Assembly: GCF_000716605.1 (NCBI RefSeq) | Contig: NZ_JNXE01000022.1 | Location: forward strand, 92,169-156,168 | DNA from: Streptomyces sp. NRRL F-525 | Lineage (GTDB): Bacteria; Actinomycetota; Actinomycetes; Streptomycetales; Streptomycetaceae | Length of the DNA stretch: 64,000 nucleotides | Reading direction: 5' to 3' | Part shown: positions 34,964-43,448 of the stretch, in pieces | How positions within the stretch are numbered: position 1 is the stretch's first letter | Layout: each line of letters opens with the position of its first letter | The notes under the pieces: model-generated | The model's input: only the letters and a program-made list of their open reading frames with translations | Database searches by the model: none | Told to the model about the DNA's origin: nothing | Translations under genes and position numbers: made by a program

Positions 34964-35784
34964 ATGAGCCCCCTCGCGGCAAGGAATTCGGTGGTGTTGA
35001 GGAAGGCGCGGCGGCCTTCGGGCGTGGCCTCCCACAGCGGGTCGCCCGGCTTGGTGGCCTCGGCGCGCCAAGCGAGCACCTCCAGCGGGGAGTTGACGTA
35101 GTCGTCGCGCGGGTCGGCCGGATGCGGGACGTTCGCGATCAGTACGGTCACGTCCTGTTCGGCGCGCAGGGTCACGCTGCCGCCGGGGCCCGTCGAGCCG
35201 GTGAAGTCGAGGGAGCCGTCGTCGCGGATCTCGACGCCCTGGAAGAAGGAGAGCGAGGGCGGCAAGTCCCGTGGTTCCAGGCCGTTCTTGGCAGCCGCGA
35301 GCTTGAACAGCTCCCGTCCGGCGGGGGAGTCGGACTGCGGGGTGCCGTCGCCGTAGCGCTCGGTGTTGCGGACCAGGGTGGAGGTGCCGCACAGCGCGTC
35401 GTGCCGGCCGGAGGTGTCGGCGACGAGGGAGGCGAGGACGCGGCCCTGGTCGGAGAGGAGGAGCTGGCCCTCGCCGAGGTAGGCGTTCCACTGGACCTTG
35501 ACCGTGTCGGCGACGTTCAGGCGCTCCCAGGGACGGTCGGCCGCGTAGAGGAGGAGGTGGGCGCAGGCGTCGCCGCGGAGGTCGGTCAGGCGGAGTTCGG
35601 TGCCGCGGGCCAGGACGCGGTGGGTGTAGTTGCCACCCGCCACCGTCTCGGCCCACACCAGGTGGCCCGCCTCGCAGGGCGGGGCCGGCCAGTCGCCGGC
35701 CGGGACGACGGGCATCGCCTCGGCCCGCTTGCCTTCCTGGGCACGGGCGTGGTCGCGGGCTCCGTAAGTGGTCGCTGTCGCCAT
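34960..35784 (-). CDS. DUF1989 protein, urea-carboxylase-associated protein 1 type (carboxyguanidine deiminase subunit candidate)
   Basis: A 274-residue DUF1989 protein and the first gene of the minus-strand operon. Shared family blocks are ELRLTDLRGDACAHLLLYAADRPWERLNVADTVKVQWNAYLGEG, LLSDQGRVLASLVADTSGRHDALCGTST, LSFFQGVEIRDDG and VTVLIANVPHPADPR. It is about 25% longer than its downstream partner because of N- and C-terminal extensions. ATG at 35784 has GGAGG upstream. The promoter region contains the 22-bp palindrome at 35827-35848, 43 bases before the start, leaving no room for a ykkC-type riboswitch. Probably pairs with the 207-residue protein as a heteromer. Confidence 0.85.
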   Translation of the reverse strand: MATATTYGARDHARAQEGKRAEAMPVVPAGDWPAPPCEAGHLVWAETVAGGNYTHRVLARGTELRLTDLRGDACAHLLLYAADRPWERLNVADTVKVQWNAYLGEGQLLLSDQGRVLASLVADTSGRHDALCGTSTLVRNTERYGDGTPQSDSPAGRELFKLAAAKNGLEPRDLPPSLSFFQGVEIRDDGSLDFTGSTGPGGSVTLRAEQDVTVLIANVPHPADPRDDYVNSPLEVLAWRAEATKPGDPLWEATPEGRRAFLNTTEFLAARGLI

Positions 35785-35826
35785 CGCGGGGGACCTCCGG
35801 CTGCGGGGACGTGGTGGTCGCGCGGC

Positions 35827-35848
35827 ATTTCTGTCGCTCGACAGAAAT
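35827..35848. promoter_or_regulatory. Perfect 22-bp palindrome, putative TetR operator
   Basis: Arms ATTTCTGTCG and CGACAGAAAT flank a central CT. The site lies between the DUF1989 operon and the divergent TetR gene. A second site with the same layout is at 45796-45817 before the APC permease gene. Both are followed by TTAGG. Confidence 0.8.
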
Positions 35849-35959
35849 TAGGAGGCGGGCGGGTCACCGGGGTTGCCCGGGTGTTGCCGCTCGGTTACCG
35901 AGCCCTCACCAAGATCGCCGGGCCGTCGCCGTGCGGGGCCGTGTGCGAGGATCGAACGC

Positions 35960-36595
35960 ATGGGGACACCAGGTGCACAGGGGGGCCGCCGGGTCGGCAG
36001 GCCGCGGGCCGATCAGCGGCCGGACAGCGGACTGACCCCGCGCGCCGAACTCCTCTCCGCCGCCGCCGAGTTGTTCACCACCCGGGGCTACGCGGCCACC
36101 ACCACGCGGGCCGTCGCCGAGCGCGCGGGCATGCGGCAGGCGTCGATGTACCACTACGTCTCCGGCAAGGAGGAGCTGCTCGCGGACCTCCTGGAGTCCA
36201 CGGTCACGCCCTCGCTGACGTACGCCCGGGAACTCCTCACGGACGACGCGACCCCGGCCGAGGGGCGGCTGTGGGAGCTGTGCCGTACGGACGTCGAGCT
36301 GTTGTGCGGCGGTTCGCACAACCTCGGCGGGCTGTATCTGCTGCCCGAAGTGCGCGCCGAGCGGTTCGCCGGTTTCCATGCCGTACGCGCTGAACTCAAG
36401 GACGCCTACCGGCAGTTGCTCGCCGCGACCGCGGCCGGTGGCGCGCTCGCCAAGAGTGAGTTGGAGCTGCGGACGGATCTGGTGTTCGGGCTGATCGAGG
36501 GCGTCATCCTCGTGCACCGTTCCGATCCCGAGCGGCCGGTGTCCGCCTTCGCGGAGGCGACGGCCGACGCGGCGTTGCGCATCGCGGGAATCTGA
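35960..36595 (+). CDS. TetR/AcrR-family regulator of the urea/guanidine block
   Basis: A 211-residue regulator. A short Gly/Arg-rich leader precedes the HTH (RAELLSAAAELFTTRGYAATTTRAVAERAGMRQASMYHYVSGKEELLADLL, about residues 28-78). The C-terminal helical ligand-binding part is unremarkable. It is divergent from the DUF1989-carboxylase-atzF operon, with the 22-bp palindrome between them, so control of that operon and of itself is the simplest reading. The ATG at 35960 has GAGG upstream at 35946-35949; a longer frame upstream lacks an SD and is Arg/Pro-rich. Confidence 0.88.
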   Translation: MGTPGAQGGRRVGRPRADQRPDSGLTPRAELLSAAAELFTTRGYAATTTRAVAERAGMRQASMYHYVSGKEELLADLLESTVTPSLTYARELLTDDATPAEGRLWELCRTDVELLCGGSHNLGGLYLLPEVRAERFAGFHAVRAELKDAYRQLLAATAAGGALAKSELELRTDLVFGLIEGVILVHRSDPERPVSAFAEATADAALRIAGI

Positions 36596-36916
36596 GCCGG
36601 AATTCGGGCCTGAACCCGAGCCGGAACCGGGGCTTCACTCGTTACGGTGAGTGATTTTCGTATGCCCGTTCACCGTAACGCGCTGTGTGCGATTGAAGCC
36701 GCAGCGTGTAAATGGGCTGAGGGTACTCCCCTTCCGTGTCCCTTTTCAGGGGCTTGCTGAATATGACACAGCGGTGATCCGGTCGGACTAAGCTCGCCCG
36801 CAGCGCACCGAGTTGGGCTGTATTCGTGCGCTTGTTCCCAAACATGCAAAAGATACAGAAGCTCCCCCCGGATTTCCCCCCAATCCCCCCAGTCGACCTG
36901 TCTTTAGAGGGCATAC
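36596..36916. other. Intergenic region between tetR-type gene and conservon
   Basis: 321 bases with no gene. CGTTACGGTGA (36640-36650) pairs perfectly with TCACCGTAACG (36670-36680), probably the tetR-type terminator. The remainder should hold the conservon promoter; an AGAGGG SD at 36906-36911 precedes the first conservon ATG. Confidence 0.55.
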
Positions 36917-38503
36917 ATGGTGAGTGTTCAATCGCCCCCCGGTGGCCGTGAACTTCCCTACGCGCGCGTGCTGTTGCCGCCTGCCATAGTGATGGCCACG
37001 GCGACCGGGGCCGCCGTCGCCCTGGTGGCGGGGCCTGCCCGGATCGCCGTCGGCTGGTGCGGAGCCGTCGCCACCCTGCTGGTGATCATGACGGCGGCCG
37101 AAGCGGTACGTCGCGGACGCAACCTGCGGGACCTGCGCGCCGCGCACGACCGTCACACCGCGTATCTGGAACGGCGGCTCGCCGACCAGAACCAAGAGAT
37201 GGTCCGCCTCGGTCAGGAGATCCTGCCCGCCACGCTGCACCGGCTCAGCACTGGAGAATCCCCCGGAGAGGTGATTCGCCAAGTCGTCGACGCCGATCCG
37301 GAGTGGCGGCAACTTCCCGATCCGCAGCGCGACTTGCTGCGGACCGTGCTCAGGATCGTGGAGCGCGAGGAGAACATGCGTGACTCCGCGCAGCGTTCCT
37401 TCGTCAGCATCGCCCGCCGTGTGCAGGCCATCGTCCACCAACAGGCCAAGGAACTCCGGGAGATGGAGGAGGACCACGGCCGTAACCCCGAGGTCTTCGA
37501 CGACCTCCTGCGCATCGACCACGGCACCGCGCTGATCGGCCGTCTCGCCGACTCCATCTCGGTGCTCGGCGGTGGCCGCCCGGGCCGCCAGTGGCCCGAA
37601 CCGGTGCCGCTGTACAGCGTGTTGCGCGGCGCCATGTCCCGCATCCTGGAGTACCGCCGCATCGAGCTGCACTCCATCGCCAAGGTCAACATCCGCGGCA
37701 TCTCCGTCGAGCCGGTCATCCACGCGGCGGCCGAACTCCTCGACAACGCCACGCGTTACTCGCCCCCGCAGACCAAGGTGCACGTCACCGCCGTAGAGGT
37801 GCAGACCGGTGTCGCCATCGAGATCGAGGACGGCGGCGTCAGCCTCAGCGAGGAGTCGCGGGCGCGGGCCGAGGGCATGCTGGAGCGTGCCAAGGCCGGT
37901 ACCGACCTCCAGGACCTGGGCGAGAGCCCGCGCCTGGGCCTCCAGGTCGTCGGCCGGCTCTGCGCGACGTACAACATGCAGATCTCGCTGCGCGCCTCGG
38001 CCTACGGCGGCGTCCGCGCCGTCCTCATCGTGCCCAGCGAGATGCTCACGCCCGGCACCGCACCCGGACTCGCCCACGGCATCGGCGCCACCGCCATGCC
38101 CAAGGCCGAACTCGGCGCGGTCGACGGCCCCAAGCGCACGATCAAGCGGCGCCGTCCCACCAGCCCGCGCATCCCGGCCTCGGTGAGCATGGAGGACGAG
38201 GTTCCCGAGGTCACCGAGTGGACGGCGGGCGGCCTGCCGCAGCGCCGCAGCCGGGTCAAGGTCCCGCTCGCGCAGCGGTACGCCGAACAGGCCGCCGCCG
38301 AGCGCGCCGAGGCCGCCGCCAGGGAGGCCCGCTCCGCCTGGGGCGCGCCCGAGCCCGAGCCGGAGAAGAAGGACGAACCCGAACCGGGCCTGTGGGTCGA
38401 GGCGTTCATGGAAGGCCTCAAGGGTGACCCGGACCCGACCGCTTTCACCCAGAAGACCGAGCCGGCCCGAGTCGAGGCCGACGACGAGGGGGACCTCAAG
38501 TGA
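36917..38503 (+). CDS. cvnA: Conservon sensor-like histidine kinase (CvnA)
   Basis: A 528-residue protein, first gene of a five-gene conservon. Two N-terminal membrane helices (residues about 17-60) are followed by a cytoplasmic coiled region without a clear HisKA phospho-acceptor and an HATPase domain with EPVIHAAAELLDNATRYSPP (N-box) and IEIEDGGVSLSE (G1-like). The last 150 residues are charged, Glu/Pro-rich and probably disordered. In S. coelicolor conservon 9 the homologue RarA associates with the downstream proteins in a membrane complex that represses aerial growth. Transcription likely starts in 36681-36916; cvnB overlaps by 4 bases. Confidence 0.92.
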   Translation: MVSVQSPPGGRELPYARVLLPPAIVMATATGAAVALVAGPARIAVGWCGAVATLLVIMTAAEAVRRGRNLRDLRAAHDRHTAYLERRLADQNQEMVRLGQEILPATLHRLSTGESPGEVIRQVVDADPEWRQLPDPQRDLLRTVLRIVEREENMRDSAQRSFVSIARRVQAIVHQQAKELREMEEDHGRNPEVFDDLLRIDHGTALIGRLADSISVLGGGRPGRQWPEPVPLYSVLRGAMSRILEYRRIELHSIAKVNIRGISVEPVIHAAAELLDNATRYSPPQTKVHVTAVEVQTGVAIEIEDGGVSLSEESRARAEGMLERAKAGTDLQDLGESPRLGLQVVGRLCATYNMQISLRASAYGGVRAVLIVPSEMLTPGTAPGLAHGIGATAMPKAELGAVDGPKRTIKRRRPTSPRIPASVSMEDEVPEVTEWTAGGLPQRRSRVKVPLAQRYAEQAAAERAEAAAREARSAWGAPEPEPEKKDEPEPGLWVEAFMEGLKGDPDPTAFTQKTEPARVEADDEGDLK

Positions 38504-38907
38504 TCCAGCAGCGAGCCAACTTCGACTGGATGCTCAAGGATCTCGCCGACGGCGTGCCCGGCATCCAGCAGATCGTGGTCCTGTCCGCCGACGGGCTGCG
38601 CATCGCCCGCTACGGCGGCGACCCGGACGCGGCCGACCGCGTCGCCGCGGCCTGTGCCGGACTGCAGAGCCTGGCGGGCGCCGTCGCCTCCGAGATCCCG
38701 GGCAGCGACGGCCGGATGAAGATGGTCATCATCGAGATCAACGGCGGCTACTTCTATCTGATGGCCGCCGGCGCCAACGCCTACCTGGCCGTCCTGTCCG
38801 ACGTGGTCGCCGAGCCCGGCCTGATGAGCAACCGCATGCGTGACCTCGTCGTCAGAATCGGCGCCCACCTCACCAGCCCGCCGAGGCGCAACGGGCAGAC
38901 CGTATGA
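38500..38907 (+). CDS. cvnB: Conservon roadblock/LC7-domain protein (CvnB)
   Basis: A 135-residue roadblock-fold protein (NFDWMLKDLADGVPGIQQIVVLSADGLRIA, GSDGRMKMVIIEINGGYFYLMAAG). It probably works as a regulator of the GTPase CvnD, as the roadblock protein MglB does for MglA. GTG at 38500 overlaps the cvnA stop (GTGA), and its own stop overlaps cvnC (ATGA). Confidence 0.95.
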   Translation: MIQQRANFDWMLKDLADGVPGIQQIVVLSADGLRIARYGGDPDAADRVAAACAGLQSLAGAVASEIPGSDGRMKMVIIEINGGYFYLMAAGANAYLAVLSDVVAEPGLMSNRMRDLVVRIGAHLTSPPRRNGQTV

Positions 38908-39308
38908 CTCCTCCGCAACGCCAGCGGCGACATCCGAAGGATGGGCCGCCGCCCGAGCCCGCCAAGAAGCAGGGCGAAGGAAAGATCCCGGAGCGGCTGT
39001 ACGTGCTCACCGGCGCGGCCGAGGACGGCGACCGGGCCGAACTCGACCTGGTCACGCTGATCGTGGCGCGTTCCGACGCGCCGCAGTCGGCCACTCCCGA
39101 GCAGGCGGCCCTGCTCGGGCTCTGTATCGCCCCCCTTTCCGTGGCCGAGCTGTCGGCCTACCTGAACCTGCCGTACAGCGTGGTGACCGTCCTGCTCACC
39201 GAGCTGCTGACGGCCGAACTGGTGCAGGCGCGCGCCCCGATCGTCCGCCAGGCGCTCCCCGACCGTTCCCTCCTCGAAGCGGTGATGCATGGACTTCAAA
39301 AGCTCTGA
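38904..39308 (+). CDS. cvnC: Conservon DUF742 protein (CvnC)
   Basis: A 134-residue DUF742 protein. After a basic N-terminus comes RLYVLTGAAEDGDRAELDLVTLIVARSD, then a winged-helix-like segment LGLCIAPLSVAELSAYLNLPYSVVTVLLTELL. It always lies between CvnB and CvnD in conservons; its molecular role is unsettled. The gene overlaps cvnB by 4 bases and cvnD by 20 bases. Confidence 0.95.
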   Translation: MTPPQRQRRHPKDGPPPEPAKKQGEGKIPERLYVLTGAAEDGDRAELDLVTLIVARSDAPQSATPEQAALLGLCIAPLSVAELSAYLNLPYSVVTVLLTELLTAELVQARAPIVRQALPDRSLLEAVMHGLQKL

Positions 39309-39909
39309 CACCATCACGGGCCCTCGGACCGAGGACCATCTCCCGCACACGGCCCAGGCCGCGGTGAAGATCGTGATCGTCGGCGGCTTCGGGGTCGGCA
39401 AGACGACCATGGTCGGTTCGGTCAGCGAGATCAGGCCGCTGACCACCGAGGAGACCATGACGCAGGCCGGCGTCGGCGTCGACGACAACTACGGCTCGGA
39501 CACCAAGACGGCCACCACCGTCGCGATGGACTTCGGCCGCATCAGCATCACCGACCAGCTGGTGCTGTACCTCTTCGGCACCCCCGGCCAGGAACGCTTC
39601 TGGTTCCTGTGGAACGGGCTGTTCGAGGGCGCGCTCGGCGCGGTGGTGCTGATCGACACGCGGCGCCTCGAAGTCAGCTTCGACGTCATAGGGCGGCTGG
39701 AGGAGCGCGGGGTGCCGTTCGTGATCGCCGTCAACTCCTTCCCGGACGGCCCGCATTACCCCGTCGAGGACCTGCGCACGGCGCTCGACCTGTCCCCGGA
39801 CGTCCCCATCATCGAGTGCGACGCGCGCCGCCGCGCCTCCAGCCGGGACGTCCTGATGACGCTGATGCGCTTCCTGCACTCCCTGGCGATGACGGGCTCA
39901 CTCACCTGA
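39289..39909 (+). CDS. cvnD: Conservon small GTPase (CvnD)
   Basis: A 206-residue Ras-like GTP-binding protein. The P-loop is GGFGVGKTTMVGS, the switch II motif GTPGQERFWFLW, and the base-recognition motif appears as NSFPDG (a variant of NKxD). It probably cycles between GDP and GTP states under control of CvnA-C. It starts inside cvnC, so translation is coupled. The P450 follows after 52 bp. Confidence 0.95.
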   Translation: MDFKSSDTITGPRTEDHLPHTAQAAVKIVIVGGFGVGKTTMVGSVSEIRPLTTEETMTQAGVGVDDNYGSDTKTATTVAMDFGRISITDQLVLYLFGTPGQERFWFLWNGLFEGALGAVVLIDTRRLEVSFDVIGRLEERGVPFVIAVNSFPDGPHYPVEDLRTALDLSPDVPIIECDARRRASSRDVLMTLMRFLHSLAMTGSLT

Positions 39910-39961
39910 CCCGCCCAACTCCCCCGACACCGGATCCACTTCAGTTCCCGGAGCGATCACT

Positions 39962-41452
39962 GTGACGCCTGAACCTCACTCCCCGACCGGCACGGACGAC
40001 ACCAGGCTCGGTCCGCCGCCCGGCTGCCCCGCGCACGGCACGGGCCCCGGCGGGCTGCGCCGACTGTACGGTCCCGAGGCCGAGGACCTGGGAGCCGTGT
40101 ACGAGAAACTCCGCGCCGAACACGGTGCGGTGGCCCCCGCGCTGCTGCACCAGGACGTGCCGATCTGGGTGGTGCTCGGTCACGGCGAGAACCTGCACAT
40201 GGTGAGCAGCCCCTCGCAGTTCTGCAAGGACAGCCGGTTGTGGACCGCCATGCTGGACGGCACGGTCAAGCCCGACCACCCGCTGATGCCGCACTTCGCC
40301 TGGCAGCCCATCTGCGCGCACGCCGAGGGCGACGAGCACCGGCGGCTGCGCGGCGCGGTCACCGGAGCCATGTCGACCATCGACCACCGGGGCATCCGCC
40401 GCCACATCAACCGGGCCACCCAACACCTCGTCAACCAGTTCTGCGAGGACGGCAACGCCGACCTGGTCGCGGAGTTCGCCGAGCATCTGCCGATGGCGGT
40501 CATGTGCGAGATCCTCGGCATGCCCGAGGAGTACGGCGACCGGCTGGTACAGGCCGCCCGCGACTGTCTCAAGGGCACGGAGACCGCGCTCGCCAGCCAC
40601 GCCTACCTCATGGAGGTCCTCAGTCGGCTCGCCGTACGGCGCCGGGTCCAGCCGCAGGAGGACTTCACCAGCCATCTCGTCACCCACCCGGCGGGGCTCA
40701 CCGACGACGAGGTCAGGGAACACCTGCGCGTGGTGCTCCTCGCCTCCTACGAGACCACGGCGAACCTCCTCGCCAACGTGCTGCGCATGGTGCTCACCGA
40801 ACCGGGCTTCCGGGCCCAGCTGAACGGCGGCCAGATGACCGTGCCCGAGGCGGTCGAGCAGTCACTGTGGGACGAGCCGCCGTTCAGTACCGTCTTCGCC
40901 TACTTCGCCAAGCAGGAGACGGAGCTGGGCGGCCAGCGCATCCGCAAGGGCGACGGACTGCTGTTCGCGCCCGCGCCGGGCAACGTGGACCCCCGGGTGC
41001 GGCCCGACCTCAAGGCCAACATGATGGGCAACCGCTCGCACCTCGCTTTCGGCGGCGGCACTCACGAGTGCCCGGGCCAGGACATCGGCCGTGCCATCGC
41101 CGACGTGGGCGTCGACGCGCTGCTGACCCGGGTTCCGGACATCCAGCTCGACTGCGAGGAGGACGAACTGCGCTGGCGGTCGTCCATCGGGAACCGGCAC
41201 CTGGTGGAGCTGCCGGTGAGGTTCACGCCGAAGGCCCAGCAGGACGTCGCCGAGCAGCCCGCCGTCAACCCGTCGCTGCGGCAGCGCCCGAACGACTGGC
41301 AGGTCAGCTTCGTGCCGACCCCGCCCACGGTTCCGGCGCCCGCCGCCCCGGTCGACGAGCCCACCGCCGTGCCCGCCGCGGCGCCGGTGCCCGAACCGGC
41401 CCACCGACCGGGCCTGTTGCGCCGTTTCCTGCGCTGGTGGCACGGCGAATGA
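39962..41452 (+). CDS. cvnE: Conservon cytochrome P450 (CvnE, CYP157-like) lacking the ExxR motif
   Basis: A 496-residue P450. The heme loop FGGGTHECPGQDIGRA is intact. Where the K-helix ExxR should be, the protein reads EQSLW (40856-40870), the change I recall for CYP157-family enzymes of Streptomyces conservons. The I-helix region has LLASYETTANLL in place of the usual AGxxT. An extended Pro/Ala-rich tail ends in the basic amphipathic LLRRFLRWWHGE, which may anchor it at the membrane. GTG at 39962. Substrate unknown; loss of ExxR may mean an altered or non-catalytic role in the signalling complex. Confidence 0.93.
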   Translation: MTPEPHSPTGTDDTRLGPPPGCPAHGTGPGGLRRLYGPEAEDLGAVYEKLRAEHGAVAPALLHQDVPIWVVLGHGENLHMVSSPSQFCKDSRLWTAMLDGTVKPDHPLMPHFAWQPICAHAEGDEHRRLRGAVTGAMSTIDHRGIRRHINRATQHLVNQFCEDGNADLVAEFAEHLPMAVMCEILGMPEEYGDRLVQAARDCLKGTETALASHAYLMEVLSRLAVRRRVQPQEDFTSHLVTHPAGLTDDEVREHLRVVLLASYETTANLLANVLRMVLTEPGFRAQLNGGQMTVPEAVEQSLWDEPPFSTVFAYFAKQETELGGQRIRKGDGLLFAPAPGNVDPRVRPDLKANMMGNRSHLAFGGGTHECPGQDIGRAIADVGVDALLTRVPDIQLDCEEDELRWRSSIGNRHLVELPVRFTPKAQQDVAEQPAVNPSLRQRPNDWQVSFVPTPPTVPAPAAPVDEPTAVPAAAPVPEPAHRPGLLRRFLRWWHGE

Positions 41453-41470
41453 GACGACCGGCCACCGGGG

Positions 41471-42412
41471 TCACCCCGCCCACTCCTCGTACGACGACCA
41501 GGCCCGCAGCACCCGCGGGCTGACGAACCGGTGCTCGCACCCCGTGACCGGATCGGTGAACTCCAGGACCCGCGCCAGCAGTTGGAGCGGACGGCGGAAA
41601 TCACCGGCCGGCACGGGGTCGGTCACCACCGGATAGAGCGGATCGCCGAGGATGGGCACGCCCAACGCGCTCATGTGCACCCGCAGTTGGTGCGTCTGCC
41701 CGGTACGCGGAGTGAGCCGGTACCGGGCCCGCCCGTGCCGGTGCTCCAGCAGCTCGACCCGGCTGATGGCGTTGGGCTCGCCCTCGACCTCCTGGGCCGC
41801 CAGGATCCCGCGCTCCTTGACGATCCGGCTGCGCAGGGTGCGCGGCAGGGTCAGCGTCGGGTCGTACGGGGCCACCGCCTCGTACTCCTTCGCCACCCGC
41901 CGGTCGCGGAAGAGCGACTGGTACGCGCCGCGCTCCTCCGGTCGCACGATGAACAGCACCAGCCCGGCCGTCAGCCGGTCGAGGCGGTGGGCCGCGCCCA
42001 GTGCCGGGATTCCCAGCTGCCGCCGCAGCCGCGCCAGGGCCGTCTCGGCGACGTGGCTGCCGCGCGGGGTGGTGGCCAGGAAGTGCGGCTTGTCGGCCAC
42101 CACCACGTGCTCGTCCCGGTACACGACGTCGATCGGGAACGGCACGCGCTCCTCGTCCGGCAGCTCCCGGTGGAACCACACGAACGTCCCGGGCGCGTAC
42201 GCCGTGTCCCGCGACACCGGGCGTCCGGTGACGTCCACGATCCGTCCCTCGGCGAGCATGGTGTCGATCACCTCGGCCCCGGCCGCGAGCCGCGCCACGA
42301 GATGATCCCGCACGGTCGCCCACGCGTTCCCGGCCGGCAGCCGCACCCGCACCGGGTCCACTCCGTCGCGCTGGGGCAGCGGAGAGGGCGGGGGCGGGGT
42401 ACGGCGTCTCAT
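41471..42412 (-). CDS. RluA-family pseudouridine synthase
   Basis: A 313-residue RNA-modifying enzyme. The catalytic block is AAHRLDRLTAGLVLF with the essential Asp in HRLDR. Further family blocks are VVADKPHFLATTPRG and TPRTGQTHQLRVHMSALGVPILGDPLYP. An N-terminal S4-like part precedes them. Target rRNA or tRNA position cannot be predicted. ATG at 42412 gives MRRRTPPP; a TTG three codons upstream is also possible. It lies 31 bp after the terpene synthase stop on the same strand and its 3' end is 18 bp from the convergent P450. Confidence 0.9.
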   Translation of the reverse strand: MRRRTPPPPSPLPQRDGVDPVRVRLPAGNAWATVRDHLVARLAAGAEVIDTMLAEGRIVDVTGRPVSRDTAYAPGTFVWFHRELPDEERVPFPIDVVYRDEHVVVADKPHFLATTPRGSHVAETALARLRRQLGIPALGAAHRLDRLTAGLVLFIVRPEERGAYQSLFRDRRVAKEYEAVAPYDPTLTLPRTLRSRIVKERGILAAQEVEGEPNAISRVELLEHRHGRARYRLTPRTGQTHQLRVHMSALGVPILGDPLYPVVTDPVPAGDFRRPLQLLARVLEFTDPVTGCEHRFVSPRVLRAWSSYEEWAG

Positions 42413-42443
42413 CACGATCAAGCGTACGCGGCGGTTCGGGTCC

Positions 42444-43448
42444 TCAGGATCCGAGAACGGTGGCGGGCACGTCTCCCGGGGCGGGCGCCTGATACCGCGG
42501 GGCGGTGGTCGTCCAGGCGTCGACGGCGGCGAGGTGGTAACCCATCACTTCGACGACGGCCGACAACTGCTCACGGTCGTTGCCGTTCAGTCGCAACTGT
42601 TCGCAGATGTCCGGGAGTTGAGTCTTCTCAAGGTGTTCGTACTCCGACTGCCTGGCCGTGCGCAGCCGGGTGATGACGGTCGCGGCCTCGTCGATGGAGA
42701 TGTCCAGGAACCTCGCGAACACGAGGACGAAGTTGCATATCTCGTCCTCCTTCTCGACCTCTCGACGGTAGGAGCGGACGTCGTTGTAGAGCGTCTGAAG
42801 GTCTATCCAGGCGTCCGTCAGCGCACGGAAGGGACGGGAGCGGCGCACCCGGGCCGGCACTTCCGCGGCGGCCACGTGCTCGGCGAGGCAGATCCCGACC
42901 TGGCCGCCGAACGAGCCGCGGCGGCGGACAAGGTACTCGGCCGGATCAGGGATACGCCCGGAGCGCATGCACTCCAACTCCCAGCACTGGCCGTCGGCAT
43001 ATTCCAGTACGGCATTCCGCATGTTACGTTTCCACTCCGTCGACCTGGTCGGAGTCATCCGTGTCCATAAATCGGCAAGGGACCTCTCTATGGGGTGCTT
43101 CGGCATCGCGTGGGAGATGCCGTGCAACGGCATGAACAGCGACAGCCGGTCCACCAGGGCCCGCGCTCCCTGGAGGTCGCGCTCGGGTTTGAACGTCCGC
43201 GGGAACAGCAGGTCGAGGGCGAACATCCACGCGTAGAGGTGGTACGCCAGGAACAGCTCGTCCTTGTCCGCGCCGGGGTAACACCACGCGGTGCAGTCGG
43301 CGAGTCCGATGGCCGCCCACTCCTCGGGGTCGGCGGCGACGGGCAGGAGCCCCATGTCGTACGTCCAGTCGTCGCCGCTGCGATTGAGCAGGTCGACGTT
43401 CGGGTTCCCCTGCCATGTGTAATGCGCTCGGAGCGCGGATGTGCTCAT
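42444..43448 (-). CDS. Class I terpene synthase with degenerate aspartate-rich motif
   Basis: A 334-residue protein of the bacterial terpene cyclase family. The second metal motif is canonical: N222, S226 and E230 in NDVRSYRRE. The C-terminal RY pair (R318, Y319 in APRYQ) is present. The first motif, normally DDxxD after WxF, reads DLLFP at D79-P83 (WMFALDLLF), so two of three acidic positions are lost. ATG at 43448 follows AGGAG. The length is typical of sesquiterpene cyclases such as pentalenene synthase. The product is unknown; because Mg binding may be weakened it could be a variant cyclase or an inactive relative. It shares a strand and close spacing with the pseudouridine synthase. Confidence 0.88.
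   Translation of the reverse strand: MSTSALRAHYTWQGNPNVDLLNRSGDDWTYDMGLLPVAADPEEWAAIGLADCTAWCYPGADKDELFLAYHLYAWMFALDLLFPRTFKPERDLQGARALVDRLSLFMPLHGISHAMPKHPIERSLADLWTRMTPTRSTEWKRNMRNAVLEYADGQCWELECMRSGRIPDPAEYLVRRRGSFGGQVGICLAEHVAAAEVPARVRRSRPFRALTDAWIDLQTLYNDVRSYRREVEKEDEICNFVLVFARFLDISIDEAATVITRLRTARQSEYEHLEKTQLPDICEQLRLNGNDREQLSAVVEVMGYHLAAVDAWTTTAPRYQAPAPGDVPATVLGS

Noticed and set aside
30834..34982. Longer reading frame extending the carboxylase N-terminus to 34982
   Set aside because: The extra 212 codons run antiparallel in frame to the DUF1989 gene and encode low-complexity Arg/Pro sequence; the biotin carboxylase domain begins exactly at 34343 with MTFDTLLIANRGE.
35785..35826. ykkC guanidine riboswitch before the DUF1989 operon
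   Set aside because: Only 42 bases separate the palindrome from the start codon, too short for a guanidine-I aptamer, and none of its conserved loops are visible.
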